A stretch of 64,000 bases of DNA from NCBI GenBank assembly GCA_039821145.1, contig JBCBOS010000009.1, positions 212,114 through 276,113 on the forward strand. The letters are read 5' to 3'. Shown in pieces: positions 44,703 through 54,576 of the stretch. Each line of letters starts with the position of its first letter. Position 1 is the first letter of the stretch. The stretch comes from JBCCSZ01 sp039821145. GTDB taxonomy: Bacteria; Bacteroidota; Bacteroidia; Chitinophagales; Saprospiraceae. Under the pieces are notes generated by a model. The model worked only from the letters and a program-made list of their open reading frames with translations, ran no database searches and had not been told where the DNA came from. Made by a program: the position numbers and the translations under genes.

Positions 44703-46040
44703 ATGTCACGATCTAGACCCCAGCTATTGCTCTGGACGCTGTTGTCCTTCCCCCTCCTTTTGTCCGCTCAAGTCGAATGGAAATTGTTCAATACCGCCAA
44801 TTCCAAGCTGGATGATGATGTGGTCAATCGAATCTGCGTAGATGGAAGAGATTACATCTGGGCGTTGGGCTCGGACGACATCGACGTTGTCATCAGAAGC
44901 TTTGACGGCAGTCGCTGGCAGTCTCACAGTCGCCAATTCAAAGAAAGCAGGGGCTACGACTTCAAAACCGCTGTCATCAGTGCAACCATCGACCGGGAGG
45001 GCCAGTTGTTGGTCAGTACTTTGGAATACCAAGGGCTGTCCAAATTTACGCCGCAAGGATGGATCCACTACCCGGAAAACAATGAGATGGGAGAGATATT
45101 GGACATTGCCGTTGATGGGCAAAACAACTATTGGCTGGGGACTCGTTACAACATGGGCGTCCAGGAAATTGATGGCCCTTCCCAACACATTTCTCTGTAC
45201 GACAAGCTCGGCTTTTACGATACCGTTCGCGAGCTGGATGTGACCGACGATCGGCAGATTTGGTTTTATGCCTACGATCGGATGGACTGGACCGATCCGC
45301 TCAATCTCCGTTTGGGACGCTACGACATTCCCAACGATTCCTTTCAGATTTACACGCCATCCGAGCTGGGACTGGATGCATCCGATGATGGTTTGTCCAT
45401 CCACGACATCCAAAGCATCCCCGGCTCGGATGCCATTTTACTGCTGCTCAACAATGAAATTTATTCTTTTGAAGGAGGCGATCTACTTGCCATGGATGTG
45501 GGCCAGGAAGAGCAGCACGATTTTTTTGCCATCAAACACTTTCGCTCCCTCAACGATTTTTGGATGATGGGAAGAGACCAAGAGCATGAAAATATTTCTT
45601 TGTTTCACTACTTCGACGGCCAACTCACAAAGCACAGCAGCAAAGAACACGACTTTTTGCCAGATGTACTCAACGACATGGCGATCGACAACAATGGAAA
45701 TGTTTGGGTGGCAACTCGGGAGGGGGTTTATGTATTCAATGAGGACCGCCTGGTACTTGATGCCGAAGAACTGCCCAGCGCCCGTGGCTGGACTTTGGAG
45801 CTGCTTCGCAATCCCATCAAAGACCACTTGCCCATTGCTGCGACCAGTCAGCAGACGGTGCCACTGATGCTGCAAGTTCATTCTGCCGATGGTCGACTCC
45901 TGTGGGACAGTGAATGGACCATCCACTCGGGATCATCCCGTTTGGAACAAGCACTTTCGCTGCCCGCTGGCCTCTATGTTCTCACCGCTTTCAACAGCAA
46001 AGATGGCCAGCAACAGAGTCTGAAATTTATTAAGAAATGA
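44703..46040 (+). CDS. Exported two-component-regulator-propeller-like protein with degenerate T9SS end
   Basis: 445 residues with a signal peptide (LLLSAQ). Repeats such as VVNRICVDGRDYIWALGS, ILDIAVDGQNNYWLGT and VLNDMAIDNNGNVWVATREGVYVFN are typical reg_prop beta-propeller blades, normally found in hybrid two-component sensors; no kinase follows here. The last 75 residues (LLRNPIKDHLPI, GLYVLTAFNSKDGQQ) resemble a T9SS type A domain, with less clear sequence. The gene begins 12 bp after the previous one, so they are likely co-transcribed. Confidence 0.78.
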   Translation: MSRSRPQLLLWTLLSFPLLLSAQVEWKLFNTANSKLDDDVVNRICVDGRDYIWALGSDDIDVVIRSFDGSRWQSHSRQFKESRGYDFKTAVISATIDREGQLLVSTLEYQGLSKFTPQGWIHYPENNEMGEILDIAVDGQNNYWLGTRYNMGVQEIDGPSQHISLYDKLGFYDTVRELDVTDDRQIWFYAYDRMDWTDPLNLRLGRYDIPNDSFQIYTPSELGLDASDDGLSIHDIQSIPGSDAILLLLNNEIYSFEGGDLLAMDVGQEEQHDFFAIKHFRSLNDFWMMGRDQEHENISLFHYFDGQLTKHSSKEHDFLPDVLNDMAIDNNGNVWVATREGVYVFNEDRLVLDAEELPSARGWTLELLRNPIKDHLPIAATSQQTVPLMLQVHSADGRLLWDSEWTIHSGSSRLEQALSLPAGLYVLTAFNSKDGQQQSLKFIKK

Positions 46041-46047
46041 AAAGTTC

Positions 46048-46554
46048 TTACTTGACCTTGTAGATGAAACGAAGTCGGGTGGGCACAAACTGTGGCGAAA
46101 AATCCTGCATCTGCAATTCCACTCTCAGATTGAAGCGATCTTCCATCAAATAATCCTGTGCGCTCAGCAAGGTTGGGATCAAGGTCAGGCGATTGCCTGT
46201 ATTCAAGGGGACATTGTCTCGAAAGAAAGACTCTGCCTGTCGATTTTGATCAAAGACCCACACATTGACCTGTCGAACGAAACCGTATTCCAAGCCATCG
46301 ATCAACACATCCATTTGGGCCTCTTGCGGCTCGATGGACTGAATGTCTGCCCGCGCAATTCCAAAGCTTGACAAGAGGGAGTCGAGTCGGGTCGGAATGT
46401 TTCGGATTTCGAACACATGGGTCTCAAGGGTATTCAAACCAGCTGGGATCTCAAAATCGATCTGATAGGGAATCTCAAAAAGGACTTGCTCGTCGTTCTT
46501 GCCACAACTGCCCAGTAATAGGGCCAAAGGGAGAAGGAAAAGTATGTATCTCAT
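46048..46554 (-). CDS. Lipoprotein of unknown function
   Basis: 168 residues from the ATG at 46554, which opens a lipoprotein signal (MRYILFLLPLALLLGSC, lipobox LGSC, Cys17); upstream in-frame starts give no signal. The mature part is beta-rich with no motif I recognise. It is convergent with the propeller gene, 7 bp between the stops. Possibly outer-membrane anchored. Confidence 0.7.
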   Translation of the reverse strand: MRYILFLLPLALLLGSCGKNDEQVLFEIPYQIDFEIPAGLNTLETHVFEIRNIPTRLDSLLSSFGIARADIQSIEPQEAQMDVLIDGLEYGFVRQVNVWVFDQNRQAESFFRDNVPLNTGNRLTLIPTLLSAQDYLMEDRFNLRVELQMQDFSPQFVPTRLRFIYKVK

Positions 46555-46771
46555 CGGATGGTAGAATGATGTTCTTGCTGCAATCATGCCTTCCTGTTGG
46601 GCTCGAAAGGAGACCTCAGGCGTCAAAGGCCGCGCCTCGTAACTTGGCTATATAACAGGAAATTTGAAAAAATATTTCCTAGTTTCCATTTTCTCTCTAT
46701 ATTTCTGTAGGCGTTTGACAAATTTCAGCTTGTCAGCCCTTTCTTCACCAACTCTTCAAAACCTCCACATT

Positions 46772-48691
46772 ATGGGCGAACAGAAAGTTCACTTGCTCAA
46801 AGATAAAAAAGATATGCATCGCTTTGTTCAGCATTTGCTCAACGATGTACAAGCACTCGAATACATGCTGGACAATGACTGGTTCGAATCGGGCATTACC
46901 CGCATCGGGGCAGAGCAAGAAATGTGCATGGTCGATCGGCAGACCTACAAACCAGCGCCCATCGCCATGAAGGCATTGGAGAAGATGAAAAACTACAAGT
47001 GGGTGGAGACAGAATTGGCTCGCTTCAACCTGGAAACCAACATGACGCCCCGGGAACTCAAGGGCAAATGCCTCAGCAAAATGGAGGAGGAAAACATCCG
47101 CAACCTGACCCGAATCCGGGAAAAGCTCAAGGGACTGGATGCCAACATCATCCTGACGGGCATTCTTCCGACCCTGCGCAAGTTTCACCTGGACATGTCC
47201 TACCTGACGCCAAAGAAACGCTACTACGCCCTGATGGAATCCATCAACGAACAGCTTCTGGGCTCCGCCTACGAATTGCGACTCCTGGGGATCGACGAAC
47301 TCTTGGTCAAGCACGATTCGCCCATGTTGGAGGCTTGCAACACCAGCTTTCAGGTACACCTGCAAGTGTCTCCCAACGACTTTGTCAAGATGTACAACAT
47401 CGCCCAAACCCTGGCAGCTCCCATCATGGCAGTGGCCGCCAATTCGCCCATTGTTTTTGGTCGTCGCCTTTGGCATGAGTCTCGCATTGCGCTCTTCCAA
47501 CAAGCATTGGACACGCGCACCACCCAGGCGCACTTGCGGGAGCGCAGCCCGAGGGTCAACTTTGGCAACGGCTGGCTGAGAGGGTCCATTCTCGACATCT
47601 ACCGCGAGGACATTGCCCGTTTTAGGGTGCTCATCAGTGGAGATGTGGAAGAAAATTCCATCGACATGATCAACCAAGGCAAGGTGCCCAAATTGCGTGC
47701 CCTGCAGGTCCACAACTCTACTGTCTACCGCTGGAATCGCCCATGCTACGGCATCAGCCCCAATGGCAAGCCACACCTTCGAATCGAAAACCGCGTGCTG
47801 CCTTCCGGCCCGACCATCGTTGACGAAGTGGCCAATGCGGCCTTTTGGCTGGGCGCCATGGTGCAGATGGGAGATGAATTTGACGACATCACCAAGGTCA
47901 TTTCCTATGCTGATGTTCGAGACAATTTTGGCAAAGCGGCGCGCTACGGCATCGACTCGCAGTTTACTTGGTTCAACGACCAAAAACTCACGGTTCGGGA
48001 CTTGATCCTCAAAGAATTGTTGCCCCGTGCCCGCGAAGGACTGAAAAAATACAAGGTGGAGGAAAAGGACATCAACCGCTACCTGGGCATCATCAAAGAA
48101 AGAACCCGAAAGCATTCCACAGGTGCCCGCTGGCAACTGCGCGCCTTCACCAAATTGATGGAAGAAACCAATCGCGATGAGGCACTGACCTGCCTGACTG
48201 CCGCCATTATCAAAAACCAGGAAAAAGAAATTCCTGTTCACAAATGGAAAATGCCTGTACTGGACGATCTCAGCGAATACCGCCCTTCTCAGTTGAAGGT
48301 CGAAGAATTTATGCAAACGGACCTCTTCACTGTTCAGCAAGAAGACATCATTGCGCTGGTGGCCGAATTGATGGATTGGCGCAAAATCCGATACATGCCT
48401 GTGGAAGATAACAAGGGCAAATTGGTAGGATTGGTGACCGCTCGTCTGATCTTGCGCCACGTAGTTCGAGACTCCAAGGTAGAGTCCAAACCACAATTGG
48501 TCAGAGACATCATGATCAAAGATCCCATCACCATCCATCCGGAAGCCACCATTCTGGAGGCCATGAACAAGATGCGGGAACATCGCATGGGATGCCTGCC
48601 GGTGACCAATGGAGATGAATTGGTTGGGGTGATCACAGAGAGTGATTTCCTACAGATTTCTGGTCGCCTCATTGAGCGTTTGGAGAAATAG
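46772..48691 (+). CDS. GCS2-type glutamate-cysteine-ligase-like protein fused to a CBS domain pair
   Basis: 639 residues from the ATG at 46772 (MGEQKVHLLKDKKD). The N-terminal 500 residues match the carboxylate-amine ligase fold: GAEQEM near 45, and ETNMTPRELKG, VNFGNGWLRGS, HLRIENRVLPSGPT. It probably forms an amide or peptide bond on glutamate, but the product is not known. The C-terminus has two CBS motifs (VEEFMQTDLFTVQQ and VRDIMIKDPITIHPE), which usually bind adenosine nucleotides and regulate activity. The stop is 3 bp from the convergent proA stop. Confidence 0.82.
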   Translation: MGEQKVHLLKDKKDMHRFVQHLLNDVQALEYMLDNDWFESGITRIGAEQEMCMVDRQTYKPAPIAMKALEKMKNYKWVETELARFNLETNMTPRELKGKCLSKMEEENIRNLTRIREKLKGLDANIILTGILPTLRKFHLDMSYLTPKKRYYALMESINEQLLGSAYELRLLGIDELLVKHDSPMLEACNTSFQVHLQVSPNDFVKMYNIAQTLAAPIMAVAANSPIVFGRRLWHESRIALFQQALDTRTTQAHLRERSPRVNFGNGWLRGSILDIYREDIARFRVLISGDVEENSIDMINQGKVPKLRALQVHNSTVYRWNRPCYGISPNGKPHLRIENRVLPSGPTIVDEVANAAFWLGAMVQMGDEFDDITKVISYADVRDNFGKAARYGIDSQFTWFNDQKLTVRDLILKELLPRAREGLKKYKVEEKDINRYLGIIKERTRKHSTGARWQLRAFTKLMEETNRDEALTCLTAAIIKNQEKEIPVHKWKMPVLDDLSEYRPSQLKVEEFMQTDLFTVQQEDIIALVAELMDWRKIRYMPVEDNKGKLVGLVTARLILRHVVRDSKVESKPQLVRDIMIKDPITIHPEATILEAMNKMREHRMGCLPVTNGDELVGVITESDFLQISGRLIERLEK

Positions 48692-48694
48692 CAA

Positions 48695-49960
48695 CTAGGA
48701 ACGTGTCTGTCCATTCCCTTTGACCAACCATTTGTAGCTGGTCAGCTCTGCCAGGGCCATCGGACCCCGGGCGTGCAGCTTTTGGGTACTGATGCCAATC
48801 TCGGCCCCCATCCCAAATTGAGCGCCATCTGTGAAGGCGGTAGAGGTATTGGCGTATACCACCGCAGCGTCTGTATTTCTCAAGTAATGATCGACCGTAG
48901 CTTCATCCTCTGCCACGATGGCCTCGCTGTGCTTGGAGCTGTATCTGGCCACATGCTCGATGGCTTCCTCCACAGAGTCCACCGTCTTGACAGACAACTT
49001 CATGGACAAAAATTCTGTCCCAAACGAATCTTCACTGGCTGGATGCAAGAGCGCATCGGGATAATGCCCGCTGAGAACTTGGTGGGCAGCTGGATCGGCA
49101 AATACCTCACACTGATGGACCTGACCCAGCTTCTTGAGTAGATCGGGAAGCTCCTCCAGCTTGTCGCGGTGAATGACCAAGCAGTCCAATGCATTGCACA
49201 CGCTCACCCTGCGGGCCTTGGCATTGGTGATGATGCCTTCTCCCTTGCCAAAATCAGCGCTCTTGTCATAGTAAGTGTGAACGATGCCTGCCCCGGTTTC
49301 TATGACGGGAACCCTTGAGTTGGCCCGGACAAAATTGATCAGGCCTTGGCTGCCGCGGGGGATGATGGTGTTGATGTATTGATCGGCTTGCAGAATTTGT
49401 GGGAGGGCTTCCCGTTCGCTGGGAGCCAGATAAACGGCGTCTTGCAGGTCGTATTTACCCAATACTTGGTGGATCAGAGAGGTGATGGCGATGTTGGAAT
49501 CTTTGGCGTCCCGGCTTCCTTTGAGAACGCAGGCATTGCCCGACTTGAGACACAGGGCTGTCACATCAAAGGTGACATTTGGGCGCGATTCGAAGATGAT
49601 GCCGATGACGCCAAGCGGTACGCTGACCTTTTGCAAATCCAATCCATTGGGGAGTTGGCGAGATTCCAGGCTGCGGTGGAGAGGAGAGGGGAGGGCAGCT
49701 ACGTTGCGCAGGTCTTTGGCAATCCCCTGCAGTCGCTCGGGGCTGAGCAGCAGGCGGTCGTATTTGGGATCGGCGGGATCCATGCGGTCCAGGTCTTGCT
49801 GATTGGCGGCCAGCAGAAGGGCTTGCTGGGCCAGGCAGGCGTCTGCCAATTCATTCAAGATTTGTGCGATCTGCTCATCGCTCAACTGGACCAGTCGTCG
49901 GCTGGCTCGATTCACTTTTTGCAAAGATTGTTCGACGGAAGCTTCTAGCTGTACAGACAT
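48695..49960 (-). CDS. proA: Glutamate-5-semialdehyde dehydrogenase (gamma-glutamyl phosphate reductase)
   Basis: 421 residues, normal ProA length. Motifs: PLGVIGIIFESRPNVT, LKGSRDAKDSN and the catalytic Cys in RRVSVCNALDCLV. It reduces gamma-glutamyl phosphate with NADPH to glutamate semialdehyde, the second step of proline synthesis. It starts 6 bp after proB, forming a proBA operon. Confidence 0.96.
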   Translation of the reverse strand: MSVQLEASVEQSLQKVNRASRRLVQLSDEQIAQILNELADACLAQQALLLAANQQDLDRMDPADPKYDRLLLSPERLQGIAKDLRNVAALPSPLHRSLESRQLPNGLDLQKVSVPLGVIGIIFESRPNVTFDVTALCLKSGNACVLKGSRDAKDSNIAITSLIHQVLGKYDLQDAVYLAPSEREALPQILQADQYINTIIPRGSQGLINFVRANSRVPVIETGAGIVHTYYDKSADFGKGEGIITNAKARRVSVCNALDCLVIHRDKLEELPDLLKKLGQVHQCEVFADPAAHQVLSGHYPDALLHPASEDSFGTEFLSMKLSVKTVDSVEEAIEHVARYSSKHSEAIVAEDEATVDHYLRNTDAAVVYANTSTAFTDGAQFGMGAEIGISTQKLHARGPMALAELTSYKWLVKGNGQTRS

Positions 49961-49966
49961 ATTGAT

Positions 49967-51055
49967 TTAGTTTGCTTCGATGTACAAATAGTCGTAATGG
50001 ACGAGGGCTTTTTTGCCCTTTTGTCCTTGGTAAGATTGGGCTGTCTGGGCGCTGTACTGGGCGATGCCCATGCCGATGTAGCCCTGTTGTTCACAATTGA
50101 TCTGGATGATGTCGCCCTTTTCGAACGCACCTTCCACTTGCACAATTCCCACCGGAAGTAGACTGCTGATCTTTTGGTGATCACAAAGTACCCGGGAGGC
50201 CCCCTCGTTGATCAGCACACTGCCTTTCTTGTCCAGCTCGTTGTAGGCGATCCATTTTTTGACGTTGGAGATTTGCTCTTTGGCAACAAAGGTTGTTCCG
50301 CGAAATTCTCCCTTGAGGATGTTCCGCAAAATCCCCGGTCGTTTCCCATTGGCAATGTAGGTGGTAATGCCAACGCTTGCTGCTTTTTTAGCGATGCGCG
50401 CCTTGGTCTGCATGCCTCCCCGCCCGAAGGTAGAGCGAGCCGGGCCGATGGCAGCCAGGTGCTTTTTGTCACCAGCTTGGACGAAGGGGATGAGACGACT
50501 TTCTGGCAGATCGGGATGTCCATCGAAGATGCCGTCCACATTGCTGAGGATGATCAGCGAATCGGCGTTGATCATGGAGGCGATGAGGCCCGCCAGCTCA
50601 TCATTGTCGGTAAACATCAGCTCACTGACGGAAATGACATCATTTTCATTGACAATGGGAATGATCTGGTCTCGCAGCAAGGCCTGGAAGCATTCCTTCA
50701 TGTTGAGGTAGTGAATGCGGTCGCGGAAATCTTCCTTGGTTGCCAATACCTGCGCGCAGTACAAATCATAGTTGGCGAACAGATCGAGATAGATGTTCAT
50801 CAATTTGATTTGGCCAACAGCAGCGTACACCTGTCGATTGACCACCGGATGGAGGCGGCCCTTCAATTGAACGACAGCCTTGCCAGCACCCACTGCTCCG
50901 GAAGAGACCAGGATGATCTGTGCGCCTTGCTGTTTGATGATCGCCAACTGATCGACCAATTGACTGATGGCCGTGATGTCCAGCAGGCCGTCTGCTCTTG
51001 TGAGGACATTGGTGCCAACCTTGACGACAATCCTTTGGGGGGTATCTGTATTCAT
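49967..51055 (-). CDS. proB: Glutamate 5-kinase
   Basis: 362 residues from the ATG at 51055 (a TTG precedes it). The amino-acid kinase domain comes first (IVVKVGTNVLT, ILVSSGAVGAG, FGRGGMQTKARIAKKA) and a PUA domain at about 275-360. It phosphorylates glutamate in the first, feedback-inhibited step of proline synthesis. The proA gene follows directly. Confidence 0.96.
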   Translation of the reverse strand: MNTDTPQRIVVKVGTNVLTRADGLLDITAISQLVDQLAIIKQQGAQIILVSSGAVGAGKAVVQLKGRLHPVVNRQVYAAVGQIKLMNIYLDLFANYDLYCAQVLATKEDFRDRIHYLNMKECFQALLRDQIIPIVNENDVISVSELMFTDNDELAGLIASMINADSLIILSNVDGIFDGHPDLPESRLIPFVQAGDKKHLAAIGPARSTFGRGGMQTKARIAKKAASVGITTYIANGKRPGILRNILKGEFRGTTFVAKEQISNVKKWIAYNELDKKGSVLINEGASRVLCDHQKISSLLPVGIVQVEGAFEKGDIIQINCEQQGYIGMGIAQYSAQTAQSYQGQKGKKALVHYDYLYIEAN

Positions 51056-51294
51056 CAATCTTATTTTCAGCGATCCATTTGGTATTTGAGACCGTTTGTG
51101 GCTTTATTTGGCGGAAGGAAACTCTTCTAAAAATTTATACGTATGAAACAACTTTTGTTTCTTGTACATAGTTTCGTAAATAGCGCACAAAAGCAACATT
51201 TGGTTGTTGTTACTATTGCAATTCACAGCAAATCGGGGCAAAACGAGTAAAAGTACATGCCCACATCATATACAAACTCAAAACTTTTGAAGGT

Positions 51295-53574
51295 ATGCCA
51301 TTTGATATTGAAATGATCAAGGCTCATTACGAGTCTCTTCCAGCTCGTGTTGCTGAAGTAAAAAAAGCATTGGAGCGACCACTGACTCTAACCGAAAAGA
51401 TTCTCTACACCCACCTACATCCAGAGTCCCCTCTGAAAAATTATGGGAGAGGCAAAGATTATGTCTTCTATGCCCCGGATCGCGTTGCCATGCAGGATGC
51501 CACCGCGCAAATGGCATTGTTGCAGTTCATGATGTCTGGCCGTGACAAGGTCGCCGTACCTTCCACCGTACACTGCGATCACCTGATCCAGGCCAAGGTT
51601 GGAGCGGAGACGGACTTGGAGACCGCCAATGATGTCAACTCGGAAGTTTATGATTTCTTGCAAGCAGTATCCAACAAATACGGCATCGGATTTTGGAAGC
51701 CCGGTGCGGGAATCATTCACCAAATCGTTTTGGAAAACTACGCCTTTCCCGGCGGAATGATGATCGGGACCGATTCTCACACCCCCAACGGAGGTGGCCT
51801 GGGAATGGTCGCCATCGGGGTAGGAGGAGCCGATGCGGTTGATGTGATGGCAGGCATGCCTTGGGAGTTGAAAAAACCCAAAATCATCGGCGTGAAGCTG
51901 ACAGGAACCATGAGCGGGTGGACATCGGCCAAAGACGTCATCCTGAAAGTGGCTGGCATTCTGACTGTGAAGGGAGGAACGGGCGCAATTGTCGAATATT
52001 TTGGACCGGGAGCCAAGAGCCTGTCCTGTACGGGCAAAGGAACCATCTGCAACATGGGGGCTGAGATCGGGGCGACAACCTCTCTCTTTGGCTTTGATGA
52101 GTCGATGGTCCGCTACCTCAATGCAACAGGGCGGGCAGAGATTGCCCAACTGGCCGATGCTGTGAAGGAACACTTGACGGGAGATGACGAGTGTTACGAC
52201 AAGCCAGATGACTACTTTGATCAAGTCATTCACATTGATCTATCCACTTTGGAACCCCACATCAACGGTCCGTACACCCCGGATTTGGCCTGGCCCATTT
52301 CCAAGTTTGCAGAAGCTGTTCAGACAAATGAGTACCCTGCAAAGCTGGAAGTTGGACTGATCGGTTCTTGTACCAACTCTTCCTATGAGGATCTGGACCG
52401 CGCTGCTTCCATCGCCCGCCAGGCTTCTGAAAAAGACCTGAAGGTCAAATCAGAGTTTACCATTACGCCGGGCTCCGAGCAGATTCGATACACTGTGGAG
52501 CGGGATGGCTTGCTGGGCGCTTTTGAAGAAATCGGTGGTGTCGTACTGGCCAACGCCTGTGGCCCCTGCATCGGCCAGTGGGCACGCCACACCGACGATC
52601 CCAACCGCAAAAACTCCATCATCACTTCTTTCAACCGCAACTTTTCCAAGCGGAACGATGGCAACCCAATGACCCACTCCTTTGTCGCTTCTCCTGAGAT
52701 CGTGACAGCCATGGCCATTGCGGGCGACATGACGTTCAATCCGCTGACAGACCATTTGGTCAACGAGCAGGGAGAAAAGGTCATGCTCAACCCACCCAGC
52801 GGACAGGAGTTGCCGCCAAAAGGATTCGATGTAGAAGACCCTGGCTTCAATCCACCTGCTGAGGATGGCAGTGATGTGGTGATCTCCGTCAACCCTGAAT
52901 CGGACCGCCTGCAATTGCTCGAACCATTCAAGGTCATCACCAGCGATCAGGTCATGGGCATGCGCATCCTGATCAAAACCAAAGGCAAGTGTACGACAGA
53001 TCACATCTCCATGGCTGGACCTTGGCTGAAGTATCGCGGGCACCTTGCCAACATCTCCAACAATTGCCTCATCGGAGCTGTCAATTACTTCAATGAGGAC
53101 ACCAACAATGTCATCAATTTGGCCACAGGAGAGGAGAATAGTTACATGGTTGTGCCAGATTCTGCGCGCCACTACCAATCTCAGGGCATCGGTACGGTGG
53201 TTTTTGGAGAAGAAAACTACGGGGAGGGATCTTCCCGGGAGCACGCCGCCATGGAGCCGCGTTTCTTGGGTGTCAAAGCGGTCATCGTGAAATCTTTTGC
53301 CCGCATTCACGAAACCAACCTGAAGAAGCAAGGGATGTTGGCATTGACCTTCATCAACAAAGACGACTACGACAAAGTGCGCCAGGATGATTTGATCGAC
53401 ATTCCTGATTTTGATGAGATGGCTCCGGGAAAGCCTTTGACCATTCGCCTGCGCCATGCTGATGGGACCGAGGAAAGTTTCCAGGTCCATCACACCTACA
53501 ATGCCGCTCAAATTGGATGGGTCAGAGCAGGTTCTGCCCTCAACAAGATCCGGGAAGAGTTTGGCATTGCATAA
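51295..53574 (+). CDS. acn: Aconitate hydratase (mitochondrial/AcnA-type)
   Basis: 759 residues. The three [4Fe-4S] cysteines are Cys359 (GSCTNSS), Cys422 and Cys425 (NACGPCIGQW). Other blocks are GTDSHTPNGGGLG and the C-terminal swivel domain EGSSREHAA. It converts citrate to isocitrate in the TCA cycle. The length and motifs match the mitochondrial-type enzyme common in Bacteroidota rather than AcnB. The gene is alone, with a terminator after it. Confidence 0.95.
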   Translation: MPFDIEMIKAHYESLPARVAEVKKALERPLTLTEKILYTHLHPESPLKNYGRGKDYVFYAPDRVAMQDATAQMALLQFMMSGRDKVAVPSTVHCDHLIQAKVGAETDLETANDVNSEVYDFLQAVSNKYGIGFWKPGAGIIHQIVLENYAFPGGMMIGTDSHTPNGGGLGMVAIGVGGADAVDVMAGMPWELKKPKIIGVKLTGTMSGWTSAKDVILKVAGILTVKGGTGAIVEYFGPGAKSLSCTGKGTICNMGAEIGATTSLFGFDESMVRYLNATGRAEIAQLADAVKEHLTGDDECYDKPDDYFDQVIHIDLSTLEPHINGPYTPDLAWPISKFAEAVQTNEYPAKLEVGLIGSCTNSSYEDLDRAASIARQASEKDLKVKSEFTITPGSEQIRYTVERDGLLGAFEEIGGVVLANACGPCIGQWARHTDDPNRKNSIITSFNRNFSKRNDGNPMTHSFVASPEIVTAMAIAGDMTFNPLTDHLVNEQGEKVMLNPPSGQELPPKGFDVEDPGFNPPAEDGSDVVISVNPESDRLQLLEPFKVITSDQVMGMRILIKTKGKCTTDHISMAGPWLKYRGHLANISNNCLIGAVNYFNEDTNNVINLATGEENSYMVVPDSARHYQSQGIGTVVFGEENYGEGSSREHAAMEPRFLGVKAVIVKSFARIHETNLKKQGMLALTFINKDDYDKVRQDDLIDIPDFDEMAPGKPLTIRLRHADGTEESFQVHHTYNAAQIGWVRAGSALNKIREEFGIA

Positions 53575-53610
53575 AGCTTGATGTGCGCCCGGCGCCTGTC
53601 AGACAAAACC

Positions 53611-53641
53611 AAGGCCCTGCCGACTGCATCGGTAGGGCCTT
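53611..53641. terminator. Terminator between acn and the YARHG gene
   Basis: A 13-bp stem with one wobble pair (53611-53623 with 53629-53641), 5-nt loop. It may serve both convergent genes; the T run on each side is short. Confidence 0.6.
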
Positions 53642-53676
53642 CGTCTTTGGGCATTTGCTAAAAAGACAGTGGAGGA

Positions 53677-54576
53677 CTAGCGCCCAAATACATCATAGTA
53701 GCGCTCGGCATGTTCTTCGTAACGCTTGAGCAAGGCAATGTTTTTCCTTTCTACATCGGTCAACTGATCGCGGATGTCGGTGGAAACGGGGATGTACCAC
53801 TCCACATACTTGTCAAAGACAAAGCGCATTTTCCGGTTTTTGAAGGAGTAGCCATGTCTGGCATAGATGGAGTTGCGGATCACTTCTATGTCTCCCTTGT
53901 AGAGATTTTCGACATCCTCCTTTTTGAGTAGTTCCGTCGAAGGGTTGAACTTGAGGACATCCTCTGTGACGAACTCTCCTTGGTCCATGATTTTGGGGTT
54001 GCGCTCGTATAGTTCAGCCCAACCAACATCCATTGACAGGCGCAGATTTGGATCGTAGCGAAAGCTGCGCTTTTCCAATTCGTATCCTCTTTCACTGACA
54101 GGCAATTTGTTGTTGTAGGCAACCCACTGACCTGTCATCTTGCTCAGGCTTGGGTCCACCGTGAAGCGAAAGACACCATCGTAGCGATCGTCTCCCGGCT
54201 CGCGGCCTTCCCCTTGGTACACCTCTCCCTGCTTGCGAATGCTCCCTTGGAATGGGCGATCATTGCCCGCTACCACACTGTGGCCCATGAGGCTGTCCCC
54301 GATGATGGAATCGATGGAGATGTTGATCTTGTTGTAATAGACATAGTTCTTGGACTCGTCATATTTGGTGGCTTTGAATTCTCCCACATAGTACCCAATC
54401 AAATCTGCGGTGGTGTATTCCGGCTTTTGGACGGGCGTTTCTTCTTCGGCAGGGGGAGAGACGGTGTTGCTGGTGGTATCGGCTGGTGGTGTCTCCGGTT
54501 TTGAGCCAGGGACGCTTTCTCCACACCCAAAGACAGCAAAAGCGAGGAGGAGCATACAAAAGAGGGATCGAATCAT
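53677..54576 (-). CDS. YARHG-domain lipoprotein
   Basis: 299 residues from the ATG at 54576, opening a lipoprotein signal (MIRSLFCMLLLAFAVFGC, lipobox VFGC) and a Pro/Thr-rich linker. The C-terminal 65 residues contain NSIYARHGYSFKN, the YARHG motif, a small extracellular domain of unknown role thought to bind or modify envelope components. Its ATG overlaps the stop of the DUF2306 gene (ATGA), so it is translationally coupled as the last gene of a fadD/DUF2306/YARHG unit. Confidence 0.82.
   Translation of the reverse strand: MIRSLFCMLLLAFAVFGCGESVPGSKPETPPADTTSNTVSPPAEEETPVQKPEYTTADLIGYYVGEFKATKYDESKNYVYYNKINISIDSIIGDSLMGHSVVAGNDRPFQGSIRKQGEVYQGEGREPGDDRYDGVFRFTVDPSLSKMTGQWVAYNNKLPVSERGYELEKRSFRYDPNLRLSMDVGWAELYERNPKIMDQGEFVTEDVLKFNPSTELLKKEDVENLYKGDIEVIRNSIYARHGYSFKNRKMRFVFDKYVEWYIPVSTDIRDQLTDVERKNIALLKRYEEHAERYYDVFGR

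Noticed and set aside
46745..48583. 612-residue open frame on the minus strand opposite the GCS2-CBS gene
   Set aside because: It lies entirely within a well-supported plus-strand gene. Its translation is rich in His, Gln and Val as in shadow frames and shows no domain.
52450..53511. 353-residue minus-strand open frame opposite aconitase
   Set aside because: Aconitase has all its cluster cysteines; the antisense frame has no features of a protein family.
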